NCBI RefSeq assembly: GCF_038019025.1
Contig: NZ_CP150496.1
Span: forward strand, 1,306,001-1,370,000
DNA: 64,000 bases
DNA from: Polaribacter marinaquae
GTDB taxonomy: Bacteria > Bacteroidota > Bacteroidia > Flavobacteriales > Flavobacteriaceae
Reading direction: 5' to 3'
Numbering within the stretch: the stretch's first letter is position 1; every line of letters starts with the position of its first letter. Both the position numbers and the translations under genes were made by a program. Positions 45,700 to 54,286 of this stretch are shown in pieces. The notes under the pieces are model-generated. The model worked only from the letters and a program-made list of their open reading frames with translations, searched no databases and was not told where the DNA came from.

Positions 45700-46092
45700 T
45701 TATTTACCTTTAACAGCTAAAATCATTTTTAATTTATTCTTATTCGCAATATCAATTACTTTCATCACATTTTTATAAGGAACATCTTGATCACCTCTTA
45801 TAACAATCGTTTTCTTTTTATCCGTGCCAACTTCTTTTAAAATTTCGCTTTCTAAATCCGAAGAAGTTACTTTAGATTTATTAATATAAAATAATGAATT
45901 ATTGGTAATTGTAACAGCAACTGATTTGCTGTTTTCTGTTTTACCTCCTGCTTTTGGCAAAATAACATCTATAGCACTAACTGTTACTAGCGTAGAAGTT
46001 AGCATAAAAAATATCAGTAATAAAAAAACAATATCTGTCATTGAAGACATATTGAAAGACGGATCTACTTTATTTCTACCTCTTAAATTCAT
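45700..46092 (-). CDS. exbD: Biopolymer transport protein ExbD/TolR
   Basis: Inner membrane component of the TonB motor, 130 residues. The single membrane helix (about 19-40, MTDIVFLLLIFFMLTSTLV) contains the Asp that carries protons in this family. The periplasmic domain has the KTIVIRGDQDVPYKNVMKVI strand-helix motif. It sits between exbB and tonB with one-base gaps. Confidence 0.93.
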   Translation of the reverse strand: MNLRGRNKVDPSFNMSSMTDIVFLLLIFFMLTSTLVTVSAIDVILPKAGGKTENSKSVAVTITNNSLFYINKSKVTSSDLESEILKEVGTDKKKTIVIRGDQDVPYKNVMKVIDIANKNKLKMILAVKGK

Positions 46093-46093
46093 A

Positions 46094-46783
46094 CTAAACA
46101 GGTTCGTTTAATAAATCTAAAAACTCTACAGATTTAGCTTCCATTTGATATACTACTTTATCTGTTCTTACTACTAAATGATTGTAAGTTATATACGCAA
46201 TAATACCTACAATTAAACCAGCCACAGTTGTAGTCATTGCGGTATAAAGTCCATCAGAAAGCATTTTTATATCTATTTGTCCGCCAGCATTTGCAATTTC
46301 ATGAATAGCTACAATCATACCTATTACGGTTCCTAAAAAACCAATCATTGGTGCAGCACCCGCAATAGTTGCAAGCACACTCACATTTTTTTCTAGTTGA
46401 TACACTTCTAACTTACCTGCGGTTTCTATTGCTGTATTAATATCTTCTAAAGGCTTTCCTATTCTAGTAATTCCTTTTTTAATTAATCTTGCAGTTGGTG
46501 TATTTTTACTATCACACAAAGACTTAGCAGCGTCTAACTTACCGTTTGACACATAATCTTTAATCTGATCCATAAAATTCTTATCTACTTTAGAAGCTGC
46601 CTTTATAGCAAAAAATCTTTCAAAATAAATGTACAATCCTACAGCTAATAAAAGAAATAGGATTGCTATTATTATTTGACCTCCAATACCTCCATCCATA
46701 ATTAAATTATAGATAGAAAGTGTTTTTTCTTCGGAAACTGTTTCTTCTAACAATTCTTTATTTTCTTGAAAAAATGTTACCAT
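46094..46783 (-). CDS. exbB: MotA/TolQ/ExbB proton channel family protein
   Basis: Forms the proton channel of the TonB motor, 229 residues. Membrane segments lie at about 36-52, 135-160 and 180-203, with the conserved VLATIAGAAPMIGFLGTVIG and DGLYTAMTTTVAGLIVGIIAY. It begins the exbB-exbD-tonB operon. The product has a 30-residue N-terminal extension before the first helix. Confidence 0.93.
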   Translation of the reverse strand: MVTFFQENKELLEETVSEEKTLSIYNLIMDGGIGGQIIIAILFLLLAVGLYIYFERFFAIKAASKVDKNFMDQIKDYVSNGKLDAAKSLCDSKNTPTARLIKKGITRIGKPLEDINTAIETAGKLEVYQLEKNVSVLATIAGAAPMIGFLGTVIGMIVAIHEIANAGGQIDIKMLSDGLYTAMTTTVAGLIVGIIAYITYNHLVVRTDKVVYQMEAKSVEFLDLLNEPV

Positions 46784-46864
46784 TTTGTTTTCTTTTAAAG
46801 TTCTTAAGTACTAACGAGTTTTCTCTTGTAAAATTGCTTTTAAACAAAAAGCTTTTTATGAGAT

Positions 46865-46902
46865 ATAAAAAATGCCATTTTGTAAATAACAAAATGGCAT
46901 TT
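46865..46902. terminator. Terminator between nhaD and exbB
   Basis: AAATGCCATTTTGT and ACAAAATGGCATTT form a perfect 14-bp stem with a 5-base loop. On the minus strand it is followed by a T-rich stretch, so it ends the leftward nhaD transcript before exbB. Confidence 0.82.
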
Positions 46903-46922
46903 GATAAATATTTTGCTATTGA

Positions 46923-48326
46923 TTATACAAACATTCTTAGTACTACAAATGATATAGATCCTACTAAAAAGCCTATAAAAGCTAACCAAGATATTTTTTT
47001 GATATACCAGAAAAAATCAATTTTTTCCATTCCCATTGCAACAACACCTGCAGCAGAACCAATGATTAACATACTTCCTCCTGTACCAGCAGAAAATGCA
47101 ATAAAGTGCCATAATGGATCATCTAAACCTTCAGAAAACATACCTAAACTCGCTGCTACTAATGGTACATTATCAATAATTGCAGAACCAATACCTAATA
47201 AAATTACAACTAAATCAGAAACTCCTGTTCCGCTTAACTCTGTTCCTATTAACGGAATTCCTTGTTTTAAACTGTCTGCGAAATTAAATAAAATACCTAA
47301 AGACTCTAACGCTGCTACAGCCATTAAAATACCTAAGAAAAATAAAATACTTGGCATTTCAATTTTTGACAACGAATGATGAACCGGACTGTGATGCGCT
47401 CCACTTTCATGCTCTTCTGCTTGCTCTCCTTCTACTGTAGAAATAGAGAATTTAGAGTTACTATAAATCTCTGCAAAAGTTGCTACAATTGCTAAAGAAA
47501 GCATCATACCTACATAAGGAGGTAAATGTGTAACTGTTTTAAATACTGGTACAAATAAAATTGCCCCTAAACCTAAATATAGCATTCTTGCACTATGTCT
47601 ACTTTTTGGCTGCTCAACTTCGTTTTCATCAAAATCAATTTCACCTTTAAAAGCTGGTAAAAATGTAGCTATAAATGTTGGTACAACCATACATAATAAA
47701 GACGGTATAAATAAGTATGTAAATAACATACCTGTACTTACTTTATCACCAATCCAAAGCATTGTTGTTGTAACGTCTCCAATCGGAGAAAAAGCTCCAC
47801 CAGCATTTGCAGCAATAATAATTAAACCTGCAAACCAAATTCTATCTTCTCTTGTTTTAACAATTTTTTGAAGTATCGATATTAATACAATCGTTGCAGT
47901 TAAGTTATCTATAATTGCTGATAAAATAAATGCTAACACTGCAAACATCCAAAGTAATTTTTTCTTACTCTTAAAGTTAACATATCCTTTAATTGTAGAA
48001 AAACCATCAAAATAATCGATAATCTCTACAATTGTCATAGCACCCAATAAGAAAACTAAGATTTCTGCAGTTTTACCTAAGTGATGTAATAATGTTTCTT
48101 CTACTAAATGTAACTTATCATCATGCGCCATAGATGCAAAACCATCTACCAAACCATGATTTGCAGAATCAAACCAATTAGAAAAATTATCTACACCTAA
48201 GGCAACCAAAGCCCAACATACCGCCATCATAATTAAGGCCGGTATTAATTTATCTAATTTTAAATTATGTTCTAAAGTAATGGCTAGATACCCCATTACA
48301 AACACTATAATAATTACTGATTCCAT
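46923..48326 (-). CDS. nhaD: Sodium:proton antiporter NhaD
   Basis: Exports sodium in exchange for protons, common in marine bacteria. The 467 residues of the arsenite/IT superfamily have about twelve membrane segments. Features include HHLGKTAEILVFLLGAMTIVE, ILSAIIDNLTATIVLISIL, the charged ANAGGAFSPIGDVTTTMLW loop, SAIIDNVPLVAASLGMF and the FSAGTGGSMLIIGSAAGVVA stretch. The two IDN half-helix motifs are those of the family's duplicated fold. A histidine-rich loop (HESGAHHSPVHHSL, about residue 307-320) lies in a hydrophilic stretch. The Gdh-like gene is 15 bases upstream and may share its transcript. Confidence 0.93.
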   Translation of the reverse strand: MESVIIIVFVMGYLAITLEHNLKLDKLIPALIMMAVCWALVALGVDNFSNWFDSANHGLVDGFASMAHDDKLHLVEETLLHHLGKTAEILVFLLGAMTIVEIIDYFDGFSTIKGYVNFKSKKKLLWMFAVLAFILSAIIDNLTATIVLISILQKIVKTREDRIWFAGLIIIAANAGGAFSPIGDVTTTMLWIGDKVSTGMLFTYLFIPSLLCMVVPTFIATFLPAFKGEIDFDENEVEQPKSRHSARMLYLGLGAILFVPVFKTVTHLPPYVGMMLSLAIVATFAEIYSNSKFSISTVEGEQAEEHESGAHHSPVHHSLSKIEMPSILFFLGILMAVAALESLGILFNFADSLKQGIPLIGTELSGTGVSDLVVILLGIGSAIIDNVPLVAASLGMFSEGLDDPLWHFIAFSAGTGGSMLIIGSAAGVVAMGMEKIDFFWYIKKISWLAFIGFLVGSISFVVLRMFV

Positions 48327-48341
48327 ATTCTCTTATTTAAT

Positions 48342-49574
48342 TTATATCAATTGTTTTAACGCTATTTCAAATGCTGTTGAACATATTTTTGTTTTAGACG
48401 CACTCTTTTTAAATGTTTTTTGCAATGCTTTTTTAATAACTTCTGATGTATCATCAAAAATAGCTTTGTCTTGCATTGGTAATGGCACTTTAGACTCCAT
48501 TAAATAAGCAAAAACTCTTGCAATACCACAATTAGAGATAAAGTCTGGCAACAAACTTAAATGATTATCTGTGTATTCCATTATTGGTCCGAAGAAAATT
48601 TCTTTATCTGCAAACGGAACATTTGCACCCGGAGAAATTACTTCTAAACCAGTATCTATCATTTGCTGAACTTGATCTTTAGAAACCAATCTTGAAGCAG
48701 CTGCAGGAATAAAAATTTCTGCTGGTAAACTCCAAATTTTACTGTTAATTTCATCAAATGGTATCATGTTTTCTGAAACCAGTTTATTTCCATCCTTAGA
48801 TAAAAACAAATCTGTCATTTCATCCATAGTAAAACCATTCTCGTTAATTAAACCACCATCTCTATCTATAATTCCTACTACTTTGGCTCCTAATTGAGTT
48901 AAATAATAAGCTGCAGCAGAACCTACGTTTCCGAAACCTTGCACGATAGCTCTTTTACCCTCGATGTTGCCACCGTAAATATTATAGTAATGCTTTACTG
49001 CTTCTGCAACACCATAACCAGTTAACATATCTGCAACTGTATATTTTCTTGATAAATCTGGAGAAAAATATTTGTTTTCTATAACTTTAATTACACCTAA
49101 ACGTAATTGACCAATTCTATTAATTTTATCTGCTTCGGTAGGTTTAAAATGACCATTAAAAATACCTTCTTGCGGATGCCAAACTCCACAATCTTCTGTA
49201 ATCGGAATTACATCTTTATCTGCATCTACATTTAAGTCTCCACCAGTACCATAATAATGTTTAAGTAAAGGTGTTACTGCTTTGTACCATCTTTCTAAAA
49301 CTTCTCTTTTTCTAGGATCGTTTGGATCGAAATTAATTCCAGATTTTGCACCACCAATTGCTGGTCCAGATACAGTAAATTTAACCTCCATAGTTTTAGC
49401 TAAAGACAATACTTCGTTTTTATCTAAACCTTTTCGCATTCTGGTACCTCCGCCGGCTGCACCTCCTCTTAAAGAGTTAATTACAGTCCATCCTTCTGCA
49501 TCTGTTTCTTGATCTTTCCAGTGAAAAACTATTTCTGGCTGCTTGTTTTCGTATTTTTTTAATAATTCTTTCAT
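48342..49574 (-). CDS. Glu/Leu/Phe/Val dehydrogenase
   Basis: An amino acid dehydrogenase of 410 residues that links an amino acid to its 2-keto acid with NAD(P) and ammonium. The N-terminal dimerisation domain has NSLRGGAAGGGTRMRKGL and the catalytic lysine region SGPAIGGAKSGINFDP. The Rossmann domain has IVQGFGNVGSAAAYYLTQLG and DRDGGLIN. Glutamate or branched-chain amino acids could be the substrate. The NADP-type hexameric GDH signature is not clear, so I leave the symbol blank. It lies upstream of nhaD in the same direction. Confidence 0.88.
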   Translation of the reverse strand: MKELLKKYENKQPEIVFHWKDQETDAEGWTVINSLRGGAAGGGTRMRKGLDKNEVLSLAKTMEVKFTVSGPAIGGAKSGINFDPNDPRKREVLERWYKAVTPLLKHYYGTGGDLNVDADKDVIPITEDCGVWHPQEGIFNGHFKPTEADKINRIGQLRLGVIKVIENKYFSPDLSRKYTVADMLTGYGVAEAVKHYYNIYGGNIEGKRAIVQGFGNVGSAAAYYLTQLGAKVVGIIDRDGGLINENGFTMDEMTDLFLSKDGNKLVSENMIPFDEINSKIWSLPAEIFIPAAASRLVSKDQVQQMIDTGLEVISPGANVPFADKEIFFGPIMEYTDNHLSLLPDFISNCGIARVFAYLMESKVPLPMQDKAIFDDTSEVIKKALQKTFKKSASKTKICSTAFEIALKQLI

Positions 49575-49757
49575 TTTATTTTGTATTGAGTTTCAACTTA
49601 TTTTCTAAATTTTCATGCATTTTTACCGACATATTTTACCTAGAGAAGCTAAAGTTGATTCATTTTTAAAATTTTTTATTGAATTATTATATCATTTTAC
49701 AGACTTCTACAAACTTAATCTAAAAAAAACAATTGTTAAAACTTTTTAAATCAAAAA

Positions 49758-50816
49758 CTAAGGTAAAAAAACAATCCCAGATGAATGATTTTGACTAGCA
49801 CCAGTAACACTTTTTAAGCAATTTATCTGATTATCAATTTTTAACACACCTAAGAAAGCAAAAATTAAAGCTTCTTTATAGTTAATTAAGTTATTAGAAG
49901 CTTTAACAATTTTAACATTAGTGTAACATTTAATTCTATCTATTAAGAAAACATTAAATACACCGCCACCTGTTATTAGTACCGATTTAGAATCTTCTAA
50001 AACACTCGATATTTGCATTGCTACATGCTCTACAAAAGTTCTTAAAACATTTGACACATCTTTTTCTAAACTATCAATTAATGGCAATATTTGTTGTTGC
50101 ACCCATTCTAAACCCAAAGATTTAGGCGGATTTTTCTGATAAAACTCTAATTGATTTAACTTTTCTAATAATACTTTATTAATCGTTCCTTTAGATGCAA
50201 TTTCTCCGGATGCATCATATTCTAATCCTAACTTATTGGCATATAAATTTAAAACGATATTTACCGGGCAAATATCAAAAGCGATTCTACTAACTTTATT
50301 ATGATACGAAACATTAGAAAATCCACCAAGGTTAAGACAATAATTAATATTAGAAAACAACAACTCGTCTCCTATTGGCACTAACGGCGCACCTTGACCG
50401 CCTAATTTAACATCTTGTGTTCTAAAATCGCAAACAACTTTTTGCTTAGTTAGTTTAGCAATTTCATTTCCATAACCTATTTGTAACGTAATTCCTTTAT
50501 CTGGTTCGTGTAAAATTGTGTGACCATGCGATGCTACAAATGCTAGTTCTTCAATTTTATAATTAAAAACGAAATTATTTATTAACGACGCCAAATACTT
50601 ACCATAAGATATATCTAACTTTTTTAACTCATCCGAAGAAAAATGAATAGCGTTTTGTAATTGTTGTTTCCATTCTATAGAATACGGAATGGTTTCGGCT
50701 TGTAAAATTTCAAAAAACGAATAGTCATTTCTCTTAAATTTCACATAAACAATATCTACGCCATCCAAAGATGTACCAGACATTAAACCCAAGGCAAAAA
50801 AGTAATTATTATTCAT
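49758..50816 (-). CDS. anmK: Anhydro-N-acetylmuramic acid kinase
   Basis: Hydrolyses and phosphorylates anhydro-MurNAc released by lytic transglycosylases, returning it to peptidoglycan or central metabolism. It has the ASKHA fold in 352 residues, with the N-terminal GLMSGTSLDGVDIVYV, VASHGHTILHEP, VVCDFRTQDVKLGGQGAPL, LNLGGFSNVSY and the late VLITGGGVFNVFL. It is slightly shorter than the E. coli enzyme (369). It diverges from the acyl-CoA dehydrogenase gene. The 183-base gap on its other side, up to the Gdh-like gene, holds only AT-rich DNA. Confidence 0.93.
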   Translation of the reverse strand: MNNNYFFALGLMSGTSLDGVDIVYVKFKRNDYSFFEILQAETIPYSIEWKQQLQNAIHFSSDELKKLDISYGKYLASLINNFVFNYKIEELAFVASHGHTILHEPDKGITLQIGYGNEIAKLTKQKVVCDFRTQDVKLGGQGAPLVPIGDELLFSNINYCLNLGGFSNVSYHNKVSRIAFDICPVNIVLNLYANKLGLEYDASGEIASKGTINKVLLEKLNQLEFYQKNPPKSLGLEWVQQQILPLIDSLEKDVSNVLRTFVEHVAMQISSVLEDSKSVLITGGGVFNVFLIDRIKCYTNVKIVKASNNLINYKEALIFAFLGVLKIDNQINCLKSVTGASQNHSSGIVFLP

Positions 50817-50840
50817 ATTTGTAAAATTAACAAATGTCTA

Positions 50841-50871
50841 TTGAAAATATGTTACGAAATCGATATCTTTG
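50841..50871 (+). promoter_or_regulatory. Promoter of the acyl-CoA dehydrogenase gene, TTG-N20-TATCTTTG
   Basis: TTG (50841-50843), a 20-base spacer and TATCTTTG (50864-50871) match the Bacteroidota consensus, 34 bases before the ATG. Confidence 0.65.
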
Positions 50872-50905
50872 AAGTCGAATTTTACGAAAATAATAAAAAT
50901 ATAAA

Positions 50906-52048
50906 ATGGATTTTAGTTTAACAGAAGAACACATCATGATTCGTGATGCTGCAAGAGATTTTGCACAAACAGAATTATTACCTGGAGTTATCGAAAGAGA
51001 CAATAAACAAGAGTTTCCTAACGAATTAGTTAAGAAAATGGGAGATTTAGGTTTTATGGGAATTATGGTAGATCCTAAATACGGAGGAAGCGGTATGGAC
51101 GCAACTTCTTATGTATTAATTATGGAAGAACTTTCTAAAATAGACGCATCTGCATCTGTTATCGTATCTGTAAACAACTCTTTAGTATGCTACGGATTAG
51201 AAGCTTACGCATCTGAAGAACAAAAACAAAAATATTTAACAAAATTAGCTACTGGAGAATTTGTTGGTGCATTTTGTTTAAGTGAACCAGAAGCAGGATC
51301 AGATGCAACTTCACAAGCAACAACTGCAGAAGATAAAGGAGATCATTATGTAATTAATGGTACAAAAAACTGGATTACTAGTGGTGGTCGTGCAGATGTA
51401 TACTTAGTTATAGCGCAAACAGATCGTTCTAAAGGGCACAGAGGAATCAACGCTTTTATTGTCGAAAAAGGAACAGAAGGTTTTCATGTAGGACCAAAAG
51501 AAGACAAATTAGGTATCCGCGGTAGCGACACACATACACTACAATTTAACGACGTAAAAGTACCTAAAGAAAATAGAATTGGTGAAGATGGTTTCGGATT
51601 TAAGTTTGCCATGAAAACACTTTCTGGAGGTAGAATTGGTATTGCTGCTCAGGCTTTAGGTATTGCTTCTGGCGCATACGAATTAGCTTTAAAATACTCG
51701 AAAGAACGTAAAGCTTTTGGTACAGAAATTTGCAACCACCAAGCAATTGCTTTTAAATTAGCAGATATGTACACAGAAATCGAAGCAGCAAGAATGTTAG
51801 TTATGAAAGCTGCTTGGGACAAAGACCAAGGCAACAATTACGACATGTCTAGCGCAATGGCTAAGTTATACGCATCTAAAGTTGCTATGGAACAAACTGT
51901 TGAAGCAGTTCAAATTCACGGTGGAAATGGTTTTGTTAAAGAATACCACGTAGAACGTTTAATGAGAGATGCTAAAATTACTCAGATTTACGAAGGAACT
52001 TCAGAAATTCAGAAAATTGTAATTTCTAGAGGCGTTATCAAAGGATAA
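50906..52048 (+). CDS. Acyl-CoA dehydrogenase
   Basis: A FAD enzyme of 380 residues that introduces the trans-2 double bond into acyl-CoA. It shows CLSEPEAGSDATSQATTA and NGTKNWITSGGRADVY (flavin- and substrate-binding middle domain), RKAFGTEICNHQAIAFKLAD, and the C-terminal IHGGNGFVKEYHVERLMRD with the catalytic Glu in IYEGTSEIQK. The type fits short-chain or branched acyl-CoA dehydrogenases; chain length cannot be set from sequence. Codon use is GC-richer than its neighbours, as expected for a highly expressed gene. It is monocistronic, with a promoter and terminator of its own. Confidence 0.94.
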   Translation: MDFSLTEEHIMIRDAARDFAQTELLPGVIERDNKQEFPNELVKKMGDLGFMGIMVDPKYGGSGMDATSYVLIMEELSKIDASASVIVSVNNSLVCYGLEAYASEEQKQKYLTKLATGEFVGAFCLSEPEAGSDATSQATTAEDKGDHYVINGTKNWITSGGRADVYLVIAQTDRSKGHRGINAFIVEKGTEGFHVGPKEDKLGIRGSDTHTLQFNDVKVPKENRIGEDGFGFKFAMKTLSGGRIGIAAQALGIASGAYELALKYSKERKAFGTEICNHQAIAFKLADMYTEIEAARMLVMKAAWDKDQGNNYDMSSAMAKLYASKVAMEQTVEAVQIHGGNGFVKEYHVERLMRDAKITQIYEGTSEIQKIVISRGVIKG

Positions 52049-52070
52049 TCACCTTATTATATAAGTATTT

Positions 52071-52103
52071 AAAAATCCATCTTTTTAAAGGTGGATTTTT
52101 TTT
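52071..52103 (+). terminator. Terminator after the acyl-CoA dehydrogenase gene
   Basis: AAAATCCATC and GGTGGATTTT pair (with one G-T) around a TTTTTAAA loop and run into eight T. Confidence 0.8.
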
Positions 52104-52206
52104 ATGGCAATTTTTTAAAACAAAAAAACGCGCTATCCACTATATCTTTTTTTTCATTCTTCAAAAAAAGGATGCCGTTTCTATCGCTATTGCACCTTTT
52201 TGCCAA

Positions 52207-52989
52207 TTAAAGTTCTAAATCCAAAGCATGTAATTGCAAACCAGAAGAAGGCGCAATATTTCTCATAAACATTCTATCGTTATCTTCTTTTAAAGATTTT
52301 TCAATAAAATTTAAATCTAAATTTCCTTTACCTACCTCAAACAAAGTAGCCATCATCAACCTAATTTGATATCTTAAAAAACCTTTACCCCTAACTTTTA
52401 ACACATAAGAAACTTCCGGAAAAAAACTTGCAGTCAAAATATCATTTTCAACTATTTCACAACCATCTATAACTCGTTTAAACACTGTATGCTCACTTGG
52501 TTTTGTACAGTATTTATGAAAATAATGCTCACCTTCAAACAATTTAGCTGCTTTTTTCATCGAATCAATATCCAGATTAAAATCAATATTAATCATAAAA
52601 GGAGCCGCAAAAGGATGGTTTTTATCACCAAAAGAAAAATAATAATGATACTCTTTAATCTTAGGAGCATTGATAACATTAAAGCTTGTTGGCACTTTTT
52701 TTACAGAAACAGCTCTAAAATCTGGCGAAAAATTAGAATTTAGAGATTTTAAAAATTGTAATTCATCAATTTCAGAATTTCTAAAAAGCTGTAAATAATA
52801 GGTGTTAGCAGAAACTTTAGCGTCTGTTCTCCCTACCCCAATTGTCTTAAAATCAAAGTCTTCAAAAACAAAAGACAAAGATTTATCGACCATATCATGC
52901 AAAGTTTTTGCATTTTTTTGCTTTTGCCAACCAGAAAACCTAAACCCTAAGAATTCTAAACAAATTAGGTAAGAAAATGAATATTTCAT
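52207..52989 (-). CDS. truA: tRNA pseudouridine synthase A family protein
   Basis: Makes pseudouridine at positions 38-40 of the tRNA anticodon arm. About 260 residues: FLGFRFSGWQKQKNAKTLHD at the N-terminus, the catalytic Asp in TIGVGRTDAKVSA, and KEYHYYFSFGDKNHPF. Then comes FLRYQIRLMMATLFEVGKG. The C-terminus lacks some residues of the longer enzymes, and the KYCTK loop stands for the common F-K-N/S motif, so it belongs to the divergent Bacteroidota branch; specificity is not certain. The ATG at 52989 gives the family start; a TTG/ATG 14 codons upstream would precede the promoter's -7 element and can be excluded. Confidence 0.87.
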   Translation of the reverse strand: MKYSFSYLICLEFLGFRFSGWQKQKNAKTLHDMVDKSLSFVFEDFDFKTIGVGRTDAKVSANTYYLQLFRNSEIDELQFLKSLNSNFSPDFRAVSVKKVPTSFNVINAPKIKEYHYYFSFGDKNHPFAAPFMINIDFNLDIDSMKKAAKLFEGEHYFHKYCTKPSEHTVFKRVIDGCEIVENDILTASFFPEVSYVLKVRGKGFLRYQIRLMMATLFEVGKGNLDLNFIEKSLKEDNDRMFMRNIAPSSGLQLHALDLEL

Positions 52990-52994
52990 AGGTG

Positions 52995-53026
52995 CAAAAG
53001 TACATAAATTACATTTTTTTTTACAA
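52995..53026 (-). promoter_or_regulatory. truA promoter, TTG-N21-TACTTTTG
   Basis: On the minus strand TTG (53024-53026), a 21-base spacer and TACTTTTG (52995-53002) match the consensus. The element ends six bases before the ATG, so the mRNA is expected to be leaderless or nearly so. Confidence 0.62.
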
Positions 53027-53185
53027 AACATGCATTTTTATGAATATCTCAAAATTATAGTTCACTTTTTTACGAACCTAACATTTTACACCATTCAAAA
53101 ACAAAAAAATATAGTTATCTCAATATAACCCCCTTTTTTTTGAGGGTATACACTCAAAATACATCGTTTTGAAAATTAACACCCC

Positions 53186-53215
53186 TTGTTAATTTAAATT
53201 TAATATATACATTTG
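53186..53215 (+). promoter_or_regulatory. Promoter of the porin-amt-glnK block, TTG-N19-TACATTTG
   Basis: TTG (53186-53188), a 19-base spacer and TACATTTG (53208-53215) are a perfect match. The ATG is 47 bases downstream, which leaves a normal leader. The A/T-rich 150 bases before it contain no further gene. Confidence 0.72.
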
Positions 53216-53262
53216 ACCCGAGTTCATTAACAAAAAATTAACACAACTAAAGAACACTCATT

Positions 53263-54258
53263 ATGAAAAAAATTATTCTATCATTACTATTCATTTCTAG
53301 TTTAGTAGTAACAGCACAAGAAAACGAAGACAAAGGAACATTTACATTAAGTGGAACTGTAGACGTATATCATACAAGTAATCTTAAAAGCAATTCTCCT
53401 GGCTCTTTAGGTATTTTATATTCAAGTGACGATCCTGCAGCTTCTGCAAATGGTTTTGGATTAGGTATGGTAAATACAATTTTTTCATATGAAAAAGGAA
53501 AAGCTGGGGTTGTTGCAGATTTAGCTTACGGGCCAAGAGCAAAAGCAGCAAATGCATATGAAGGTGCTATCAACCAACTATATGCATATTACAATGCTTC
53601 AGATAAAGTAACTTTAACTTTAGGTCAGTTTAATACTTTCTATGGTTATGAAGTTATCTCTCCAGCAGGAAACTTTAACTACTCTGTATCTTATTTATTT
53701 AACGCAGGTCCTTTTTCTCATACTGGTTTTAAATTAGACTATGCAGCATCAGAAGACTTATCTTTTATGTTTGCTGTAACAAATCCTCATGGTATTACTT
53801 CTGGTGCAAACATTGGTAACGATTATCAATTAGGTTTTCAAACAGGATATAAAGGACAGTATTTTAACTTAGCTTATGGTGCTGATGGTTTTGGAACTAC
53901 AGATGTTTTATACTTAGACTATACAGGTGGGTTTGATGTTTCAGAATCTTTCTTTTTAGGAATAAATGCAGCATACTCAAATTCTGATGATGCAGATTAT
54001 ACCTATAAAGGTGTTGCTTTTTACTTACAAAACACTTTTTCAGATAAGTTCTCTTTAGGATTTAGACCAGAATTTTTTACAACTACTACAGCAGATGTAG
54101 ACAGTAGCGTATCTGCTTTTACTTTATCTGGTAACTATTCTTTAACAGGTAGCTTAACAATAATTCCAGAAGTAAGATATGACACTTCTGATGATGGTGT
54201 TGTTCCTTTTGGAAAAAGTGTAACAGGAGCTACACTAGCAGCAGTTTACTCTTTCTAA
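53263..54258 (+). CDS. Outer membrane beta-barrel porin
   Basis: A 331-residue outer membrane protein with a signal peptide (MKKIILSLLFISSLVVTA, cleaved before QEN) and alternating hydrophobic strands to the C-terminal aromatic residue (LAAVYSF). It fits the putative porin class (OmpL-like, BBP2) often placed beside ammonium transporter genes in Flavobacteria. The substrate is unknown; the adjacent amtB suggests small nitrogen compounds, which is inference. It starts the block and carries the only strong promoter, 28 bases from amtB, so amtB is probably co-transcribed. Confidence 0.85.
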   Translation: MKKIILSLLFISSLVVTAQENEDKGTFTLSGTVDVYHTSNLKSNSPGSLGILYSSDDPAASANGFGLGMVNTIFSYEKGKAGVVADLAYGPRAKAANAYEGAINQLYAYYNASDKVTLTLGQFNTFYGYEVISPAGNFNYSVSYLFNAGPFSHTGFKLDYAASEDLSFMFAVTNPHGITSGANIGNDYQLGFQTGYKGQYFNLAYGADGFGTTDVLYLDYTGGFDVSESFFLGINAAYSNSDDADYTYKGVAFYLQNTFSDKFSLGFRPEFFTTTTADVDSSVSAFTLSGNYSLTGSLTIIPEVRYDTSDDGVVPFGKSVTGATLAAVYSF

Positions 54259-54286
54259 GAATTAATTAACCAAAAATTATATAAAA

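Noticed and set aside
46720-47379. Long plus-strand open frame of 219 codons across the start of exbB and the end of nhaD
   Set aside because: It is antisense to two certain genes and crosses a terminator; composition is that of reverse-complement coding sequence.
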